Shown: positions 1 to 9,849, counted from the stretch's first letter. The stretch is DNA of 64,000 nt from Breviolum minutum Mf 1.05b.01 (GCA_000507305.1 DF239290.1:124001-188000), one strand, 5' to 3'. The notes: a model not told the origin generated them from the letters alone. Numbers and translations: made by a program.

Positions 1-22
1 ACGTTAGTTTCAGGGAGTCTAC
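1..22. repeat. Fam-D2 element, right end only
   Basis: The sequence GTTAGTTTCAGGGAG matches the right terminus of D2 copies elsewhere (for example 46193-46295). The rest lies outside the window. Confidence 0.5.
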
Positions 23-71
23 ATTAACTGGGAAACCAATCCTTCAGTCGTAGGGCAAACATCAAATTCAC

Positions 72-121
72 CTTTTCGATTTTTGCAACGCGGCGAGGTG
101 CGCCGTTGAAGATCGAATTAT
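72..121 (-). CDS. candidate internal exon
   Basis: The minus strand reads NSIFNGAPRRVAKIEK between an AAAAG acceptor and an AAG|GTGAAT donor. It starts with two bases of a split codon and ends on a codon boundary. The starting phase fits the single base left over from the exon at 1299-1364, so both may belong to one gene. No family recognised. Confidence 0.45.
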
Positions 122-149
122 CTTTTTTTTGAAGGGTAAGAACTGTTTT

Positions 150-249
150 CTAGTTGGTGGTTTCAACCCAATTGAAAAATATGCTCGTCAAATTGGATTT
201 CCCCAAGGATCGGGGTGAAAATAAAACATATTTGAAACCACCACCCCAG
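150..249 (+). repeat. Fam-A inverted-repeat element
   Basis: Typical Fam-A: CTAGTTGGTGGTTTCAACCC at the left, a middle with GTCAAATTGGAT and GGGGTGAA, and GAAACCACCACC at the right. About 100 bp. Confidence 0.85.
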
Positions 250-608
250 TTGTTTTTTTTCGCCAACCAAGAACGGTTTGAAAGTGGGAACAAAAATGAC
301 TTGTTTTTTACACCCCGCCAAGAACTCCCACACCAAAAACATACGGATAAGCATCTGAAAAACGTTGAGGTATGTTGAGGTGTGGCCATGACATCCATCT
401 AAATGGCAAATGTTAAGCCATGAAAACTTTGAGTCGATGGGATGTCATAGGGGGGGGTACTATATATGAAATAATTCATATCTGAACGTATCTATCAGCC
501 TTCACTCCGATTTTTTTTGCATATAGTGTAGAAGGCAGGGTTTTTTAGGATCAAGGTTTGGTTTGAAGCAAGGGTTGGAGTGAGCTCTGAACCGAACACC
601 TGAACACC

Positions 609-740
609 TTAGACATGTGGGACTACCCTCTAGCAAACTAACATGGGAATGGAAAATGAACCTTTTGAAGATGTCTTCCCATGTCTTCCCTATGAAAGAT
701 GGGGAATTTCTATTGCCATATGTTAGTCTACCGGAGTATA
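609..740. repeat. Fam-U element (CTAACATGG...ATGTTAG)
   Basis: The left arm has ACCCTCTAGCAAACTAACAT and the right arm ATGTTAGTCTACCGGAGTA. Related copies are near 5640-5735, 14850-14880 and 58634-58735. Confidence 0.5.
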
Positions 741-829
741 TTTGTACTGTTCCAGCCGTTTCAACGAATACTTACCTTTTTGCTCCTAAATAATATGCAT
801 GGCATCCCAAAAGAAAGACTCCGGTTGGC

Positions 830-1000
830 CTTCTTGGCGAAGGGAGACTCGTACTATCTATCATCAGTCCCTAAGAATCCTGAACCCGGACCAGAGTGGC
901 GTCATTTTGAGGACCCGGTCGACCCCTGCGTCATACAGGTTCAACCCTCCAACTATAAAGGTCCAGTGATTCTTGGAGTTTGTCTTTCTTTTCCAACACC
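830..1000. repeat. Fam-O dispersed repeat
   Basis: It shares CATTTTGAGGACCC and CCCTGCGTCATACAGGTTC with 7690-7850. Both copies give similar short plus-strand open frames, so I treat that frame as repeat-derived, not a gene. Confidence 0.5.
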
Positions 1001-1138
1001 CAACTAATTGAAAGATGTTACTGATGACGGCACTGTGCGTGATTGGTTCACTGGTTCTAATGGCTTACTACAATCCTCATATAACTAGGTAGGAATGTAT
1101 CCGCTATACCCAGGTTTTCACCAAAGACTATTGTTTTA

Positions 1139-1200
1139 GTAGGGAATTTTAATCATCCCAAATTGGGGACTATAATTTTAAGAGTCTTGGACTTCCAGGG
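1139..1200 (+). repeat. Fam-Q short element
   Basis: Begins GTAGGGAATTTTAATCATCC and ends TTGGACTTCCAGGG, as at 38023-38095. Read alone it looks like a compact GT...AG intron of about 60 bp. Confidence 0.6.
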
Positions 1201-1298
1201 AAAAAAAACAGCAACTACCCATGGGTCAACTGGATCGCTGCCAAAATTGAACAAAATCTTCAATGCAGTCGTGGCGCAAACCACTCGCTCTTACTTAC

Positions 1299-1364
1299 TG
1301 GTAGAGGAATGCATTTGCGGCACCATCTCCCAAACCAGCACGAACTGTTTCGCTCCGATCCATC
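1299..1364 (-). CDS. candidate internal exon with strong donor
   Basis: The minus strand reads GWIGAKQFVLVWEMVPQMHS then ST, from an AAAAAAG acceptor to CTACCA|GTAAGTAAG, an almost ideal 5' splice site. Length 66 nt (phase 1 in, one base out), matching the start phase of 72-121. Family unknown; the sequence looks like a cytosolic globular segment. Confidence 0.55.
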
Positions 1365-1380
1365 CTTTTTTGCGCCGGTC

Positions 1381-1510
1381 GTTGGTGGTTTCAACCCAAC
1401 CTGTTTTGAAAAATATTATATCGTCAACATGGGAATCTTCCAACAAATATGGGAATTCTGGCCCAAATTTCGGGGTGAACACAAAAAATATTTGAGTTGC
1501 CACAACCTAG
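1381..1510 (+). repeat. Fam-A element, diverged
   Basis: GTTGGTGGTTTCAACCC at the left and TTGAGTTGCCACAACCTAG at the right. Slightly longer than other copies. Confidence 0.7.
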
Positions 1511-1603
1511 TGGGTATGTTTACAGAAACCTCAAGAGTTATTGAGGTGTCCGAAGCTAGTCATAATTGAAAAAAAAACTTGGTATAATAAGCTGTATTGT
1601 AAC

Positions 1604-1698
1604 CCTGGAACGAATGGTGTGGGAAAAAAAATATCCAACAAAACATTCTACGCCAACTTGATCCTCTACGAGGAGTATTTCGCCCCACTCAAAATAAC
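1604..1698 (-). CDS. candidate internal exon
   Basis: The minus strand is open from CAACAG|GT to TCCAGG|GTTACA and reads YFEWGEILLVEDQVGVECFV and onward (31 codons). Its phase does not join directly to 1299-1364, so the donor may be off by a base or an exon may be missing. Family unknown. Confidence 0.45.
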
Positions 1699-1899
1699 CT
1701 GTTGAGAAGTGGCTGGAAAAAAACTCATGCTGTGATCCGATCACTTCAAAGTACATCTTAATATAACCCTATAACATCCTCTCCTCAAGAATCCAAAACC
1801 TATACCCTGTGAGTCAAAGAACATAAAAACAATAGTTTTATAAGGGATGAAGGGGCCATAACCAACTAATAAATTCCCAGAAAATATTGTATTTATTAG

Positions 1900-2125
1900 T
1901 GGGTTATGGGTGTGAAAGACCCGTCCAAAGAATCCACCCAAAATTTATATTTAATTGATTTTTTAGTGGTTTTTTAGTGAGTTTTCAGGGAATTTTGGGT
2001 GTTTCTTTGGGTCTTTCACCTACAGCATTAATAATCTCTCCAAAATTAACATTTATTATTTGTTTATTTGGGTTCCTTTGGGTTAATTTTGGGTGATTAT
2101 TAATGGGTGAAAGGTATAAGGCTGG
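1900..2125. repeat. AT-rich inverted repeat
   Basis: GGTGTGAAAGACCC...CACCCAAAATT pairs with AATTTTGGGTGTTTCTTTGG...TTTCACC, followed by a second diverged AATTTTGGGTG...GGTGAAAGG arm. Only this copy was noticed. Confidence 0.45.
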
Positions 2126-2204
2126 CGGGTCCCCTGGAATTGTCGATGAAGTAAATCCATCTTTTTAATAATAGTCGAGTAAGTATGACATTTAAGGACA
2201 GCAG

Positions 2205-2275
2205 TTACCCTGCCTGAAACGAAGACAGCTTCCAGCCATCCACTTTCAGGTACCATGTTAGTTTCAGGTAGGGTA
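2205..2275. repeat. Fam-D2 element, short copy
   Basis: TTACCCTGCCTGAAACGAAG at the left and CATGTTAGTTTCAGGTAGGG at the right. It lies directly 3' (minus sense) of the coding island 2278-2583. Confidence 0.65.
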
Positions 2276-2277
2276 AA

Positions 2278-2583
2278 TTATGTGCCACAGGCAACTTGGT
2301 TCACATAACTGCAAAACAAGGGCTCTCTCCAGCCATAGCGTTGTAACATCTGGGGCAACCAGCCATTCAAAACATCAGGTGTTGGGACTGCCCCAACATT
2401 CCAATGAACAAAGCATGATTGCCTTCGAAAAGGAACATTCGGTCCACGCTTGAAACAAACAATGCGAACAGGCCAATTGGTACGCTCTGTCAGCATTTGT
2501 GAGATTTCCACCTTGCCCATGGCAAATTCTGCCCAAGAATCAGGGATTCTGCCCGGCCACAAGAGATCGAGCCCCAAGAAATT
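2278..2583 (-). CDS. candidate exon, long open island
   Basis: About 100 minus-strand codons run from a TTTTCAG acceptor to a TAA at 2278. Segments include GRIPDSWAEFAMGKVEISQM and PQMLQRYGWREPLFCSYVNQ. It is wedged between a Fam-G copy upstream and a Fam-D2 copy downstream, so the true 3' end may be a donor before the stop. Tryptophan-rich and soluble-looking; no family recognised. Confidence 0.55.
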   Translation of the reverse strand, partial: NFLGLDLLWPGRIPDSWAEFAMGKVEISQMLTERTNWPVRIVCFKRGPNVPFRRQSCFVHWNVGAVPTPDVLNGWLPQMLQRYGWREPLFCSYVNQVACGT

Positions 2584-2625
2584 CTGAAAACTCTGGGTTG
2601 GAGGATCCAACAAGGTGGGCCCCGA

Positions 2626-2720
2626 GCCGATCCTTCTAAATGGAGTTAGTTCACCCCCATAAATGGCCTTATATATCGGTAACTTTTAGGGCCCTCATAA
2701 CTCCCATTTATAACTGGTAC
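2626..2720. repeat. Fam-G element, partial
   Basis: Holds GGGGCCC, AAATGGAGTT, AAATGGCCTTATA and a CATTTATAACTGGTACGG end. Confidence 0.6.
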
Positions 2721-2908
2721 GGTAGGGGGTAAAACCTTGAAAAAAAATAAAAAATACAAGTCTTTTGGGGATGGTTTCAAGATGGGAAGGTTTTTGTCCA
2801 TTGGGTAGTGAACATCCATTGTCTCGTGCATGCAGGTGCTATAGGATTGGATTTGCAACAAAAATCAGCTGCAAATCCCATCAAAATTTTCGTACCAATT
2901 TTACCTCA

Positions 2909-3047
2909 CTTGGTGGCTCATGGTAGTTAGTAACTATAGTTAGGAAGTTGGGTTATAACCCTTTTTAGGAGACTTATCAACCAACTTACATGGGTTAATT
3001 ATAGTTAAATATAGTGATATAGTTACTAACTACCGTGAGCCACCAAG
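2909..3047. repeat. Fam-L element with CA target duplication
   Basis: Ends CTTGGTGGCTCATGGTAGTT and GAGCCACCAAG, flanked on both sides by CA (2907-2908, 3048-3049). Only one other copy (33190-33330) is seen. The internal GGGTTATAACCC core is shared with other families. Confidence 0.85.
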
Positions 3048-3139
3048 CATCAAATTAAATCTTTTTTTATTGGTGCTCCACCCCCAACTTGTGAGCAACA
3101 TTTGCTCATCCAGTAATTTCCAATCTTGGAATCCATCAT

Positions 3140-3236
3140 CTCAATTGAATGGTACCTTACCAACCTTTACCCCGTTCAGGAAGTTGCGATCGAGCTATTA
3201 GATACTCAGGTTTTTTCGGGGTCCTGTTGGCGATTT
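3140..3236. repeat. Fam-R dispersed repeat
   Basis: CAATTGAATGGTACCTTACC then AGATACTCAGGTTTTTTCGG; same order at 4400-4505, 9875-9976 and, inverted, 58432-58537. Confidence 0.6.
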
Positions 3237-3287
3237 CTTGGATTTCCCACCCACCCAGCGTGTGAAAAACGTTGCCGTTGAAACAAC

Positions 3288-3491
3288 CTCCCATCATCCG
3301 TATATATCCAAGCTTCATTGACAACGGTATCAGCGGACTCCTCGTAGCGGGTGAGGTACGTTCCGCGGAGCGGTACTCCACTGGCATCTTGTTGCGGGAC
3401 CTTGGGGGTGAGACGGTTAAGACGTCATGGCGATCGTCAACCTTCACAGCCACGTACAAAACCCCCAGAAATAAGGATTTTAATAGCCGGC
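3288..3491 (-). CDS. candidate exon
   Basis: A 204-nt minus-strand frame reads LYVAVKVDDRHDVLTVSPPR then SRNKMPVEYRSAERTSPATR, with mixed codons and third-position G/C. A plausible donor is GGGAG|GTTGTT; the AATAAG acceptor is weaker. Its phase fits the exon at 4591-4743. The plus strand is also partly open, but the minus reading looks more protein-like. Family unknown. Confidence 0.45.
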
Positions 3492-4035
3492 CTTATTAAG
3501 GGAAACCAATGGTTAATAAATCCTTGATACGGACCGGCTATGTCTTAAGTTGTGACTCTTTCTTGGATGTCGCGGGACGGAAGTTTGTAAATCAATCAAT
3601 AGTTAGGATTCCTATGAGCTATAGTTATAACCTACTTACAAAAATTTGGTATATTGGGATTATAACCCACTGATCCTAACCTTTGATCCCAGCACTTCCA
3701 ACAAAAGATCCAAGTTGGCGAGCCGCACAAAAAACAGGCCCCACGTTCACTGTTGAGATATTTTGGTGGAATCAGATCTCAAACTAGTTGACCAGGACAA
3801 CCTATCCAAGAGTTCGTGGGTGATTTGTATAGGGTTTATTGGGGTGACATATCAAATGATAACTACAGGGAAAATGTGGGAAGCCTTGGGAGAGTACCCT
3901 ATAGCACTTTTGTTCCCTAAATATTCCCACATATGCCATCTATATAGCCCATATAGTAGGTACATAGTAGTACAAATTCATCAAATTCAGGGTACTCCCC
4001 TAACCAATTGACACAAGAACTAGGCATTTCCAGTA

Positions 4036-4058
4036 AAGATATATATATATATATAGAT
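4036..4058. repeat. AT microsatellite
   Basis: Run of alternating A and T. Confidence 0.8.
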
Positions 4059-4164
4059 ATTAGTTCCCCCAAGTGAGTCGACCCTACAACAAAGAATTCC
4101 AAGGGGTAGTTGGTTTTCTTTACAGTAAATGGTGGGCTTGACTTACAGGAATGCTATAAATTAC

Positions 4165-4262
4165 ATACCAGCATCTTCCAAAGGGTGCTGTTTGATACTA
4201 AAGGATGGTGTATAGGCACCCCTTATCATCCATTCAGAACCCTTTGGAAGATCCAGGTACAT
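4165..4262. repeat. Fam-Y inverted repeat
   Basis: ACCAGCATCTTCCAAAGGGT pairs with AACCCTTTGGAAGATCCAGG. A relative lies at 29395-29500. Confidence 0.55.
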
Positions 4263-4399
4263 ATCAACACATAACTTTTTTGACCTTACTTTCGACATAG
4301 TTTTCCGCATGTATCTTCCCCACATATATCCCTGAAGGCCCATAAAAAACCCTCGCCTTCAAAAACAGTACAGGGGGGGAGCTTTGCGCTAGTTTCCAT

Positions 4400-4505
4400 C
4401 AAAAATTGAATGGGACCTTACCAGCGGACCCCTAAGGAAGTTGCTAGAGCTATTAGATACTCAGGTTTTTTGGGGGTCCATTCAGTGGGTCCGTTCGTTG
4501 GAGCT
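4400..4505. repeat. Fam-R dispersed repeat
   Basis: AAAATTGAATGGGACCTTAC, GGACCCCTAAGGAAG and AGATACTCAGGTTTTT in order. Confidence 0.65.
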
Positions 4506-4590
4506 TTCTTGGATAGTTGTAAACATGATATTTCAACCCAGTAAACCCTACAAATCACCCGAAAACCCAGTTGGATACATTGGGCGTAAC

Positions 4591-4743
4591 CTTTGGAATT
4601 TGCATCCACGCCGGGCCCCACCACCCAAAGGCCCAAAGGCCGTGGAATTTCGTTTTGTAAAGCTTGTTTTTTTGTTGTGCTTTTTGTGTGTCTACCTTTC
4701 AGCAGATGTATTGGCCTTTGGGTGTTTTGAGGGGTTCCGTCAC
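4591..4743 (-). CDS. candidate exon
   Basis: The minus strand is open for 153 nt from GATACAG|GTGACG to AAAG|GTTACG. It reads GDGTPQNTQRPIHLLK and later RPLGLWVVGPGVDANSK. A 33-bp A-rich stretch in the middle could be a tiny intron but stays in frame. The plus strand also has fair splice sites here, so strand is not certain. Family unknown. Confidence 0.42.
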
Positions 4744-5167
4744 CTGTATCCACGCAAAGAAAAGGTTGGCTCGACTAAGAAACATCTAGAAATATATATA
4801 TATATAAATATATATGTACATATATTGATATCTATCACTAACAGGTGTTTGAAACATCAGCAAGAACAGTGGAAAAAACAAACATCATTTGAAGCCACCA
4901 AAACAAATAATGTCTAGCAAAAACACAACTTTTAGAGACATGGTTTGCAAACCCACGCGATTAAACAAAAGGGACCTAAGGTTTACCAAGTGGATAGGCC
5001 CGGATGTTCCGGGAATCTTTCAGATTATCAACATGTCGCTTACCTCGCTTAGAATTGCTTGGGATGGTTGGAGAAGGCAACCAATATTTCATATTTCCCA
5101 ATATTGGTGGATTGCATGGTGACTTTCAATGCCAGAAAATACAAAAATCACCTGAAAAAAAACATTA

Positions 5168-5268
5168 CACCCCTGAAAATTAACATGGAACCTGAAAATC
5201 ACCTGTTTGAAAAGGAAAATCATCTTCCAAACCTTCATTTTTAGGTTCCATGTTAATTTTCGAGGGTG
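5168..5268. repeat. Fam-D element with TA duplication
   Basis: CACCCCTGAAAATTAACATG...CATGTTAATTTTCGAGGGTG, flanked by TA at 5166-5167 and 5269-5270. Forms an almost full-length hairpin. Confidence 0.9.
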
Positions 5269-5454
5269 TAAACAAAAAAACAAAAAACAGCTAAGCTTGG
5301 TATTTTTCCTTGCCGGGTCGCTTCATGGATGAGAGCGATGGGTTTCCTCCATATCCAGTGGAAAGGCTAGACAGGGAGCCTGTCAGATCTGTCAGTTGTC
5401 AGGTGGACATGTAAGAACAACGTAAGTTAGCAATCCCATAGGCTCCATGTATAT

Positions 5455-5554
5455 CTAGTTGGTGGTTTCAACCCATCCGAAAAATATGCTCGTCAAATTG
5501 GATCATTTCCCCAAGTAGGGGTGAACATAAAAAATGTTTGAAACCACCACCTAG
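5455..5554 (+). repeat. Fam-A element with ATAT duplication
   Basis: CTAGTTGGTGGTTTCAACCC...GAAACCACCACCTAG, flanked by ATAT on both sides (5451-5454, 5555-5558). This supports a 4-bp target-site duplication. Confidence 0.9.
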
Positions 5555-5759
5555 ATATCCATGTATGGTATATATTTACTTACATTTAAATTAGCTTAAA
5601 CTTATGGTGTAATGCACGTACATATTCCATACATAGTGCATCTGGGAATGGAACATGGACCAATTTGAAGATCTATTTCCTACATAAAAGTGAGATTTCT
5701 TTCCATTGTTATGTCAATTTATCGGAGTGTAGATGTCCAAAAAATAAAATGATCCTGGT

Positions 5760-5885
5760 TCCCTAGGCATCAATCGTCAATATTCTCAGCTGATGAGCAA
5801 GGGGTGTCCTTCATCACCTCCGAAACGCATAGTATTTGGGTTCCATGAAACCATTCTCAGAAGGTGAGCAAGGATCCCTAGGGGT
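5760..5885. repeat. Fam-N dispersed repeat
   Basis: CACCTCCGAAACGCATAGTA then GGTTCCATGAAACCATTCTC and GGATCCCTAGGG; the same blocks occur at 7232, 39225 and 40360. Confidence 0.65.
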
Positions 5886-5930
5886 TATAACTAGGGATAG
5901 TACTTCATCCAATATATACACTATACAGAA

Positions 5931-5948
5931 GCAGTGACCGGTCACTGC
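5931..5948. other. 18-bp perfect palindrome
   Basis: GCAGTGACCGGTCACTGC is perfectly self-complementary and belongs to no repeat family recognised here. Confidence 0.6.
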
Positions 5949-5979
5949 CTCAACAGTTCATGTTGAAGAGCCGACATCT

Positions 5980-6128
5980 TTTTGCCACGGCAACAACAAA
6001 ACCTTTATTAGGCATTCCATTGAATCCTGGTTGGTTCATAGGGATCCTTACAATTGCTTGTATTACCCTATAACACTGGGGATTAACCCCCCTATATAAT
6101 AACAAATAACCAAGAGTTTTGGTGGCTG
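5980..6128. repeat. Fam-M element
   Basis: Blocks GCCACGGCAACAACAAAACC, CCTGGTTGGTTCATAGGGAT and ACTGGGGATTA match the M copies at 23927 and 45543. Confidence 0.6.
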
Positions 6129-6523
6129 CAAAACCTGGGACTAGTGGTAGGATGTGGTAGGTTTCTTAGATTTTCTTAGTCCCACTAATTATTTACCAGA
6201 GTCTCGGAAGAAAAGCGTACGGAAGTTAAAAAACCCCATGAGTCATCCTTGGTTAGGTTCCGGGATCCTGAAATTTATCTGGTTGCGACCTCTTTGCTGC
6301 GACCCTTTCTTTGCCCGTCGTTTGGCAACAAAAATTGAAAAATCCCGTGCTCTTTTTTGCTCGTCACCAAGCACAGACCAGTTAGAGTGTATTCAAAAGA
6401 TGAAAAGATCCCCATTACTACTGGGGATAAGCATTTCGTACCCTACCAAAAAATGTACTGTAAGAATACAAAAAGCAGCGTGGAAACTGCCTCACGTCAC
6501 ATCTAACGGTCTGTTGGTCGTAC

Positions 6524-6577
6524 CTGTTGATGATGAAGACACATCCGGGACATATAAGCAGTGAAGAGTCAAGAATT
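6524..6577 (-). CDS. candidate internal exon
   Basis: The minus strand reads FLTLHCLYVPDVSSSST from CTACCAG| to ACAG|GTACGAC, 54 nt with consistent phases. Other frames over 6150-6550 on both strands are also open (for example CVFIINRYDQQTVRCDV on the minus strand), so the island may extend further. Family unknown. Confidence 0.4.
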
Positions 6578-6834
6578 CTGGTAGCTTTTTTCTTCATTCC
6601 ACTATCTACCAGAGTTCTAAATACAATCCTGGTCGGATGGCTAGTAGTCCGCATTTGCTCTCTGAATCAACCCTCCCTCAACCTAATGAAAGCCGTTGAA
6701 ACTCCTGATTTTTCCTACTTCAACTTGAACAAGTCACCATAATTCCTAGACCCGAATCCTTCCGGGCATTTTGGGAGGAACACTTCCCGGCGTTTTGTCA
6801 TCTCCAACAAGGTTGATCTTCAGGTAAGCTTCGA

Positions 6835-6962
6835 ACAAAGACCTTCCTACTTTCCAATATACTGCCTGATCCTTACAATGGTCTATCCTAATCCCTATAA
6901 AACTGGGTAGTATATCCCCCATATAACCAAACCAACAAGGTTTTTTTCGCGGCTCGGGTCAG
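6835..6962. repeat. Fam-M element
   Basis: GATCCTTACAATGGTCTATC, AAAACTGGGTAGTATA and CAACAAGGTTTTTTTCGCGG follow the Fam-M order. Confidence 0.6.
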
Positions 6963-7058
6963 GTTTTAAACTAACGGCGGAAGTGAGCCACGACCTTTTG
7001 CAAATGGCCCCCAAAATTCACTCTTGGGATACGTGGATAAAAATATATTCCCAAACTA

Positions 7059-7159
7059 CCCATAGCATCCAGGTCATGGGGTATATTTACCTTTACTAAT
7101 TTACCGTAAAAATAAACCATTTAAGTAGGTAAATATATCATGACCATGGATGCTATGGG
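7059..7159. repeat. Fam-E element, variant
   Basis: CCATAGCATCC...GTAGGTAAATATA...GGATGCTATGG inverted repeat with the Fam-E TTTACC/GGTAAA core. Confidence 0.75.
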
Positions 7160-7231
7160 CTAGTTTGGTGGTTTACCCATGGCTAGAATCCTTGAAAAAA
7201 CATCACCAAGAACTAATCCAACAAAGGGATC

Positions 7232-7345
7232 CAATCACCAAACGTCAGAGGATGAGGTGTAGGGGTGTACCATCACCGAACCGAAACGCAAGGTATTGAG
7301 GTTCCATGAAACCATTGTCAGTTTCGGTGATCCAAGATCCCCATG
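7232..7345. repeat. Fam-N dispersed repeat
   Basis: CATCACCGAACCGAAACGCA then GGTTCCATGAAACCATTGTC. Confidence 0.6.
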
Positions 7346-7425
7346 GGCAAGTTTTCATATGAATACACACACTTGATAAACACACACCTATTGAATGTGC
7401 CTCTGCTCCAACTCCGCTGGCTTTA

Positions 7426-7524
7426 CTAGTTGGTGGTTTCAACCCCATCTGAAAAATATTAGTCAAAATGAGTTCATCTTCCCCAAATAGGGGTTGAACA
7501 TAAAAACATATTTGAACACCAACC
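7426..7524 (+). repeat. Fam-A element
   Basis: CTAGTTGGTGGTTTCAACCC at the left; right end decayed to GAACACCAACC. Confidence 0.8.
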
Positions 7525-7549
7525 AATCAACCAGCTATTCTTCTTCGAC

Positions 7550-7616
7550 CTGAAGAGGTGCCAGCAAAGGGAAGAGGAATCTCCATCTCTTCGTTGGACA
7601 CAGCTGCGCCGGACGC
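7550..7616 (-). CDS. candidate internal exon
   Basis: The minus strand reads ASGAAVSNEEMEIPLPFAGT then SS, from AACGCAG|GCG to TTCAG|GTCGAAG. Length 67 nt, one base out. Charged and polar, well unlike the surrounding AT-rich sequence. Family unknown. Confidence 0.5.
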
Positions 7617-7674
7617 CTGCGTTTTGGAAGTGACGATGATGCACATATTCCATACATTTGGATCATCCCTATAG

Positions 7675-7855
7675 TCTTCCAGTCATACCTCCTATAAGGT
7701 GTTTTATTTGTACCTATAAGAATCCTGACCCCTCAAAAAACTGTCATTTTGAGGACCCCAAAACACCCCTGCGTCATACAGGTTCTTTCACCCTTCCATT
7801 GGAGGGCCCTTGGGGATTCTTAGGATATGTTGTTTGGGAAACTCCAGTCATACCT
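7675..7855. repeat. Fam-O dispersed repeat
   Basis: Shares CATTTTGAGGACCC and CTGCGTCATACAGGTTC with 830-1000. Confidence 0.5.
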
Positions 7856-7988
7856 CCAAACCCCAAGGTGTTTGGAAGCCATAACAGGGGGTAGTTCAAT
7901 CACTTCTAAATCTGGGTTAACGTTTGGCTTGTAACTTGGATCTACCCCTCCACGCAGGATTCCGGTGAGTTTGGGGATGGATGCTTGG

Positions 7989-8236
7989 AGGATCATCCCA
8001 GGACGGACGGACGGATACGTGGTGGGATAAGCATGGTTAAAGAAGTCCCCTCATAAGTAGGGTTGTGGAACCCTTTCCAAATGGCCCAAATTAGTTTGTA
8101 TTAGTTTGTAACCCACATAAGTTAGTATTAGTTCGGATCACCTAAAACTAATAAGCCATGAAGTTCGGCCATTTCGTTTCGGGGTCGTAACGACCCCCAA
8201 CCAATCGGTGACTTATGACCATGGTTAGATCCTCCA
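7989..8236. repeat. Fam-B element, decayed and interrupted
   Basis: Left end TTGGAGGATCATCCCAGGA and right end GACCATGGTTAGATCCTCC bracket Fam-B internal blocks (AAATGGCC, TAAGCCATGAAGTTCGGCC) plus a TTAGTTTGTATTAGTTTG insertion. Confidence 0.5.
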
Positions 8237-8262
8237 TGAACTTACAAACTTGAGAGAAGTTC

Positions 8263-8430
8263 ACCTGAGCAATGAAAAATACCCTGGTTGTTTAGGGTAT
8301 GTAAGGGATGAAAACCTACCCAGTTAATATAGGGATTATAATGAATCATGAAATAAGGCTCCCTATAAACCAACCAGGATTCAATGGAAAGTAATAAGGT
8401 TTTTTTTTCTGGCTCACCTATAATTTCCAT
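8263..8430 (-). repeat. Fam-M element, reverse orientation
   Basis: CCCTGGTTGTTTAGGGTATG...CAACCAGGATTCAATGGAAA, the complement of the Fam-M layout. Confidence 0.6.
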
Positions 8431-8439
8431 AGGACCCAT

Positions 8440-9160
8440 TGGACCGGTACATGTTGTGTCTTCATTTGGTCGTGATTTGCTTGGGCCTAGTTCCTATTGA
8501 TCCATGTATCTATTGTATTTATGCTGAGCTACACAAATTTTGAATATCTCTAATGGTAAACAAACATAGTAGGTGCAAATACAACACTTACATGGATCCT
8601 CTGGGTGTTAGACTTTCAACCTCTCAATCTACCGACAACTCCGAGAATGTCAAAGGAAACTTGAGTTTCAGGTTCCCCGAGTGGTGGTTTCATGGTGATG
8701 AATCCCATGGGATCGAACGTTAAAAGAATCACTTTAAACAAATCCATGGTTCCTGTGACAAAAAAAAACATCATGAACAAAGTACCTTCTGGATATATCT
8801 GCAACAAATGGGTTGATTATTTCAAAGCCAACGTTCTGAACGCTCTTCCCTTGCAACGTTTTTTTTGATATCAAATTTAATGACCCAACAAAACACAGCA
8901 ATCCAGTTTCCATTCAAACACAAAAGTATCCTCTGGTAAACTAACATCCCGCAATGATTGGATCACCCCCCGCTTCATTCCAAGACCCACATGATTTTTT
9001 TCACACCGTTTTTTTTCATGGGAATCTAAAACAAACCTTCCCGATGCCGCCAAGGATTAAGAACCATTTTGGGTGGGGTGCCACGGTGGCACTCCTGATT
9101 TTTTTATCCCTTTAAACTTTGGGATACTGTGTTCAAATTCCTGAAAACTGTATCTAAGCC
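8440..9160. other. no gene resolved
   Basis: Holds a Fam-V-like fragment (TTTCATGGTGATGAATCCCA near 8690), a possible minus micro-exon ending GTCG|GTAGATTG near 8630, and unassigned AT-rich sequence. Confidence 0.5.
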
Positions 9161-9163
9161 CTA

Positions 9164-9264
9164 CACCCTGGAACATTAACATAGAACCTGAAAATGATGG
9201 TTTGGAAGATGTTTTTCCTTTTCCAGGGGTGTATTCTCAGGTTCCATGTTAATCTTCTTGGGTG
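9164..9264. repeat. Fam-D element with TA duplication
   Basis: CACCCTGGAACATTAACATA...CATGTTAATCTTCTTGGGTG flanked by TA at 9162-9163 and 9265-9266. Confidence 0.9.
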
Positions 9265-9558
9265 TATAAAACAATACACACCAAAAAGCATTAAATCTAA
9301 GTGTTTCATCAAACTCCATGCCCAACCTCACTATTTGAAGTACATGGGTTGAGAATAGCTAAGGCCGGGGTCTTTGTAAAAGAAAGTACTAGTATATGCC
9401 TTAAACCAATCTAAGATTCGCCTGGAACCCTAAATAAACTGCTGGTGATGTCCAAGCATTTTCTTAAGTCAAAAAAGTGGAATCATTCAATTGAAACAAC
9501 CATTTTAATGAACAAAAAATGGGCTCATTGAGAAAAAAAGGAGGGTTTTTACACATTT

Positions 9559-9644
9559 CTGGTTGGTGGTTTCAACCCTTTTGAAAAATCTTACATTTCC
9601 CCATGCAGGGTTGAAAATAAAAAATATTTGAAACCACCACCTAG
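9559..9644 (+). repeat. Fam-A element
   Basis: CTGGTTGGTGGTTTCAACCC...GAAACCACCACCTAG. The sequence just after it repeats the flank of the copy at 5455-5554 almost exactly. Confidence 0.85.
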
Positions 9645-9771
9645 ATATCCATGTATGGTATATATTTAGTTACATTTAAACTATATATATATTTGAAACC
9701 ACCACCTAGATTGGAAAATTTTCCAAGCGTTTTCTTCCGACCAAAAAAAAACCGCCAGTGATGAAAATCAC

Positions 9772-9849
9772 CAAGCGACTGGTCCAGGGAGCCCTGAAGA
9801 CACCGACTTGCCCTCGGTGAAAGGCAGTGCGCGGCGGTTGGATGATCCA
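9772..9849 (-). CDS. candidate internal exon
   Basis: The minus strand reads DHPTAAHCLSPRASRCLQGS then LDQSL, from CCTAAG|TG to GCTTG|GTGATT. Length 78 nt, one base out. It sits between Fam-A and Fam-R repeats. Family unknown. Confidence 0.45.

Noticed and set aside
699-1007. 102-codon plus-strand frame
   Set aside because: Most of it lies in the Fam-O repeat; the copy at 7675-7855 gives a similar peptide, so it is repeat sequence.
5297-5402. Plus frame RFMDESDGFPPYPVERLDRE before CAG|GTGGAC
   Set aside because: Protein-like, but the acceptor is weak and the minus strand is also open; left out.
6154-6564. 136-codon plus-strand frame
   Set aside because: Longest frame here, but basic and low in acidic residues, with no splice context; minus frames with splice sites overlap it. 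Left as unresolved coding-like sequence.
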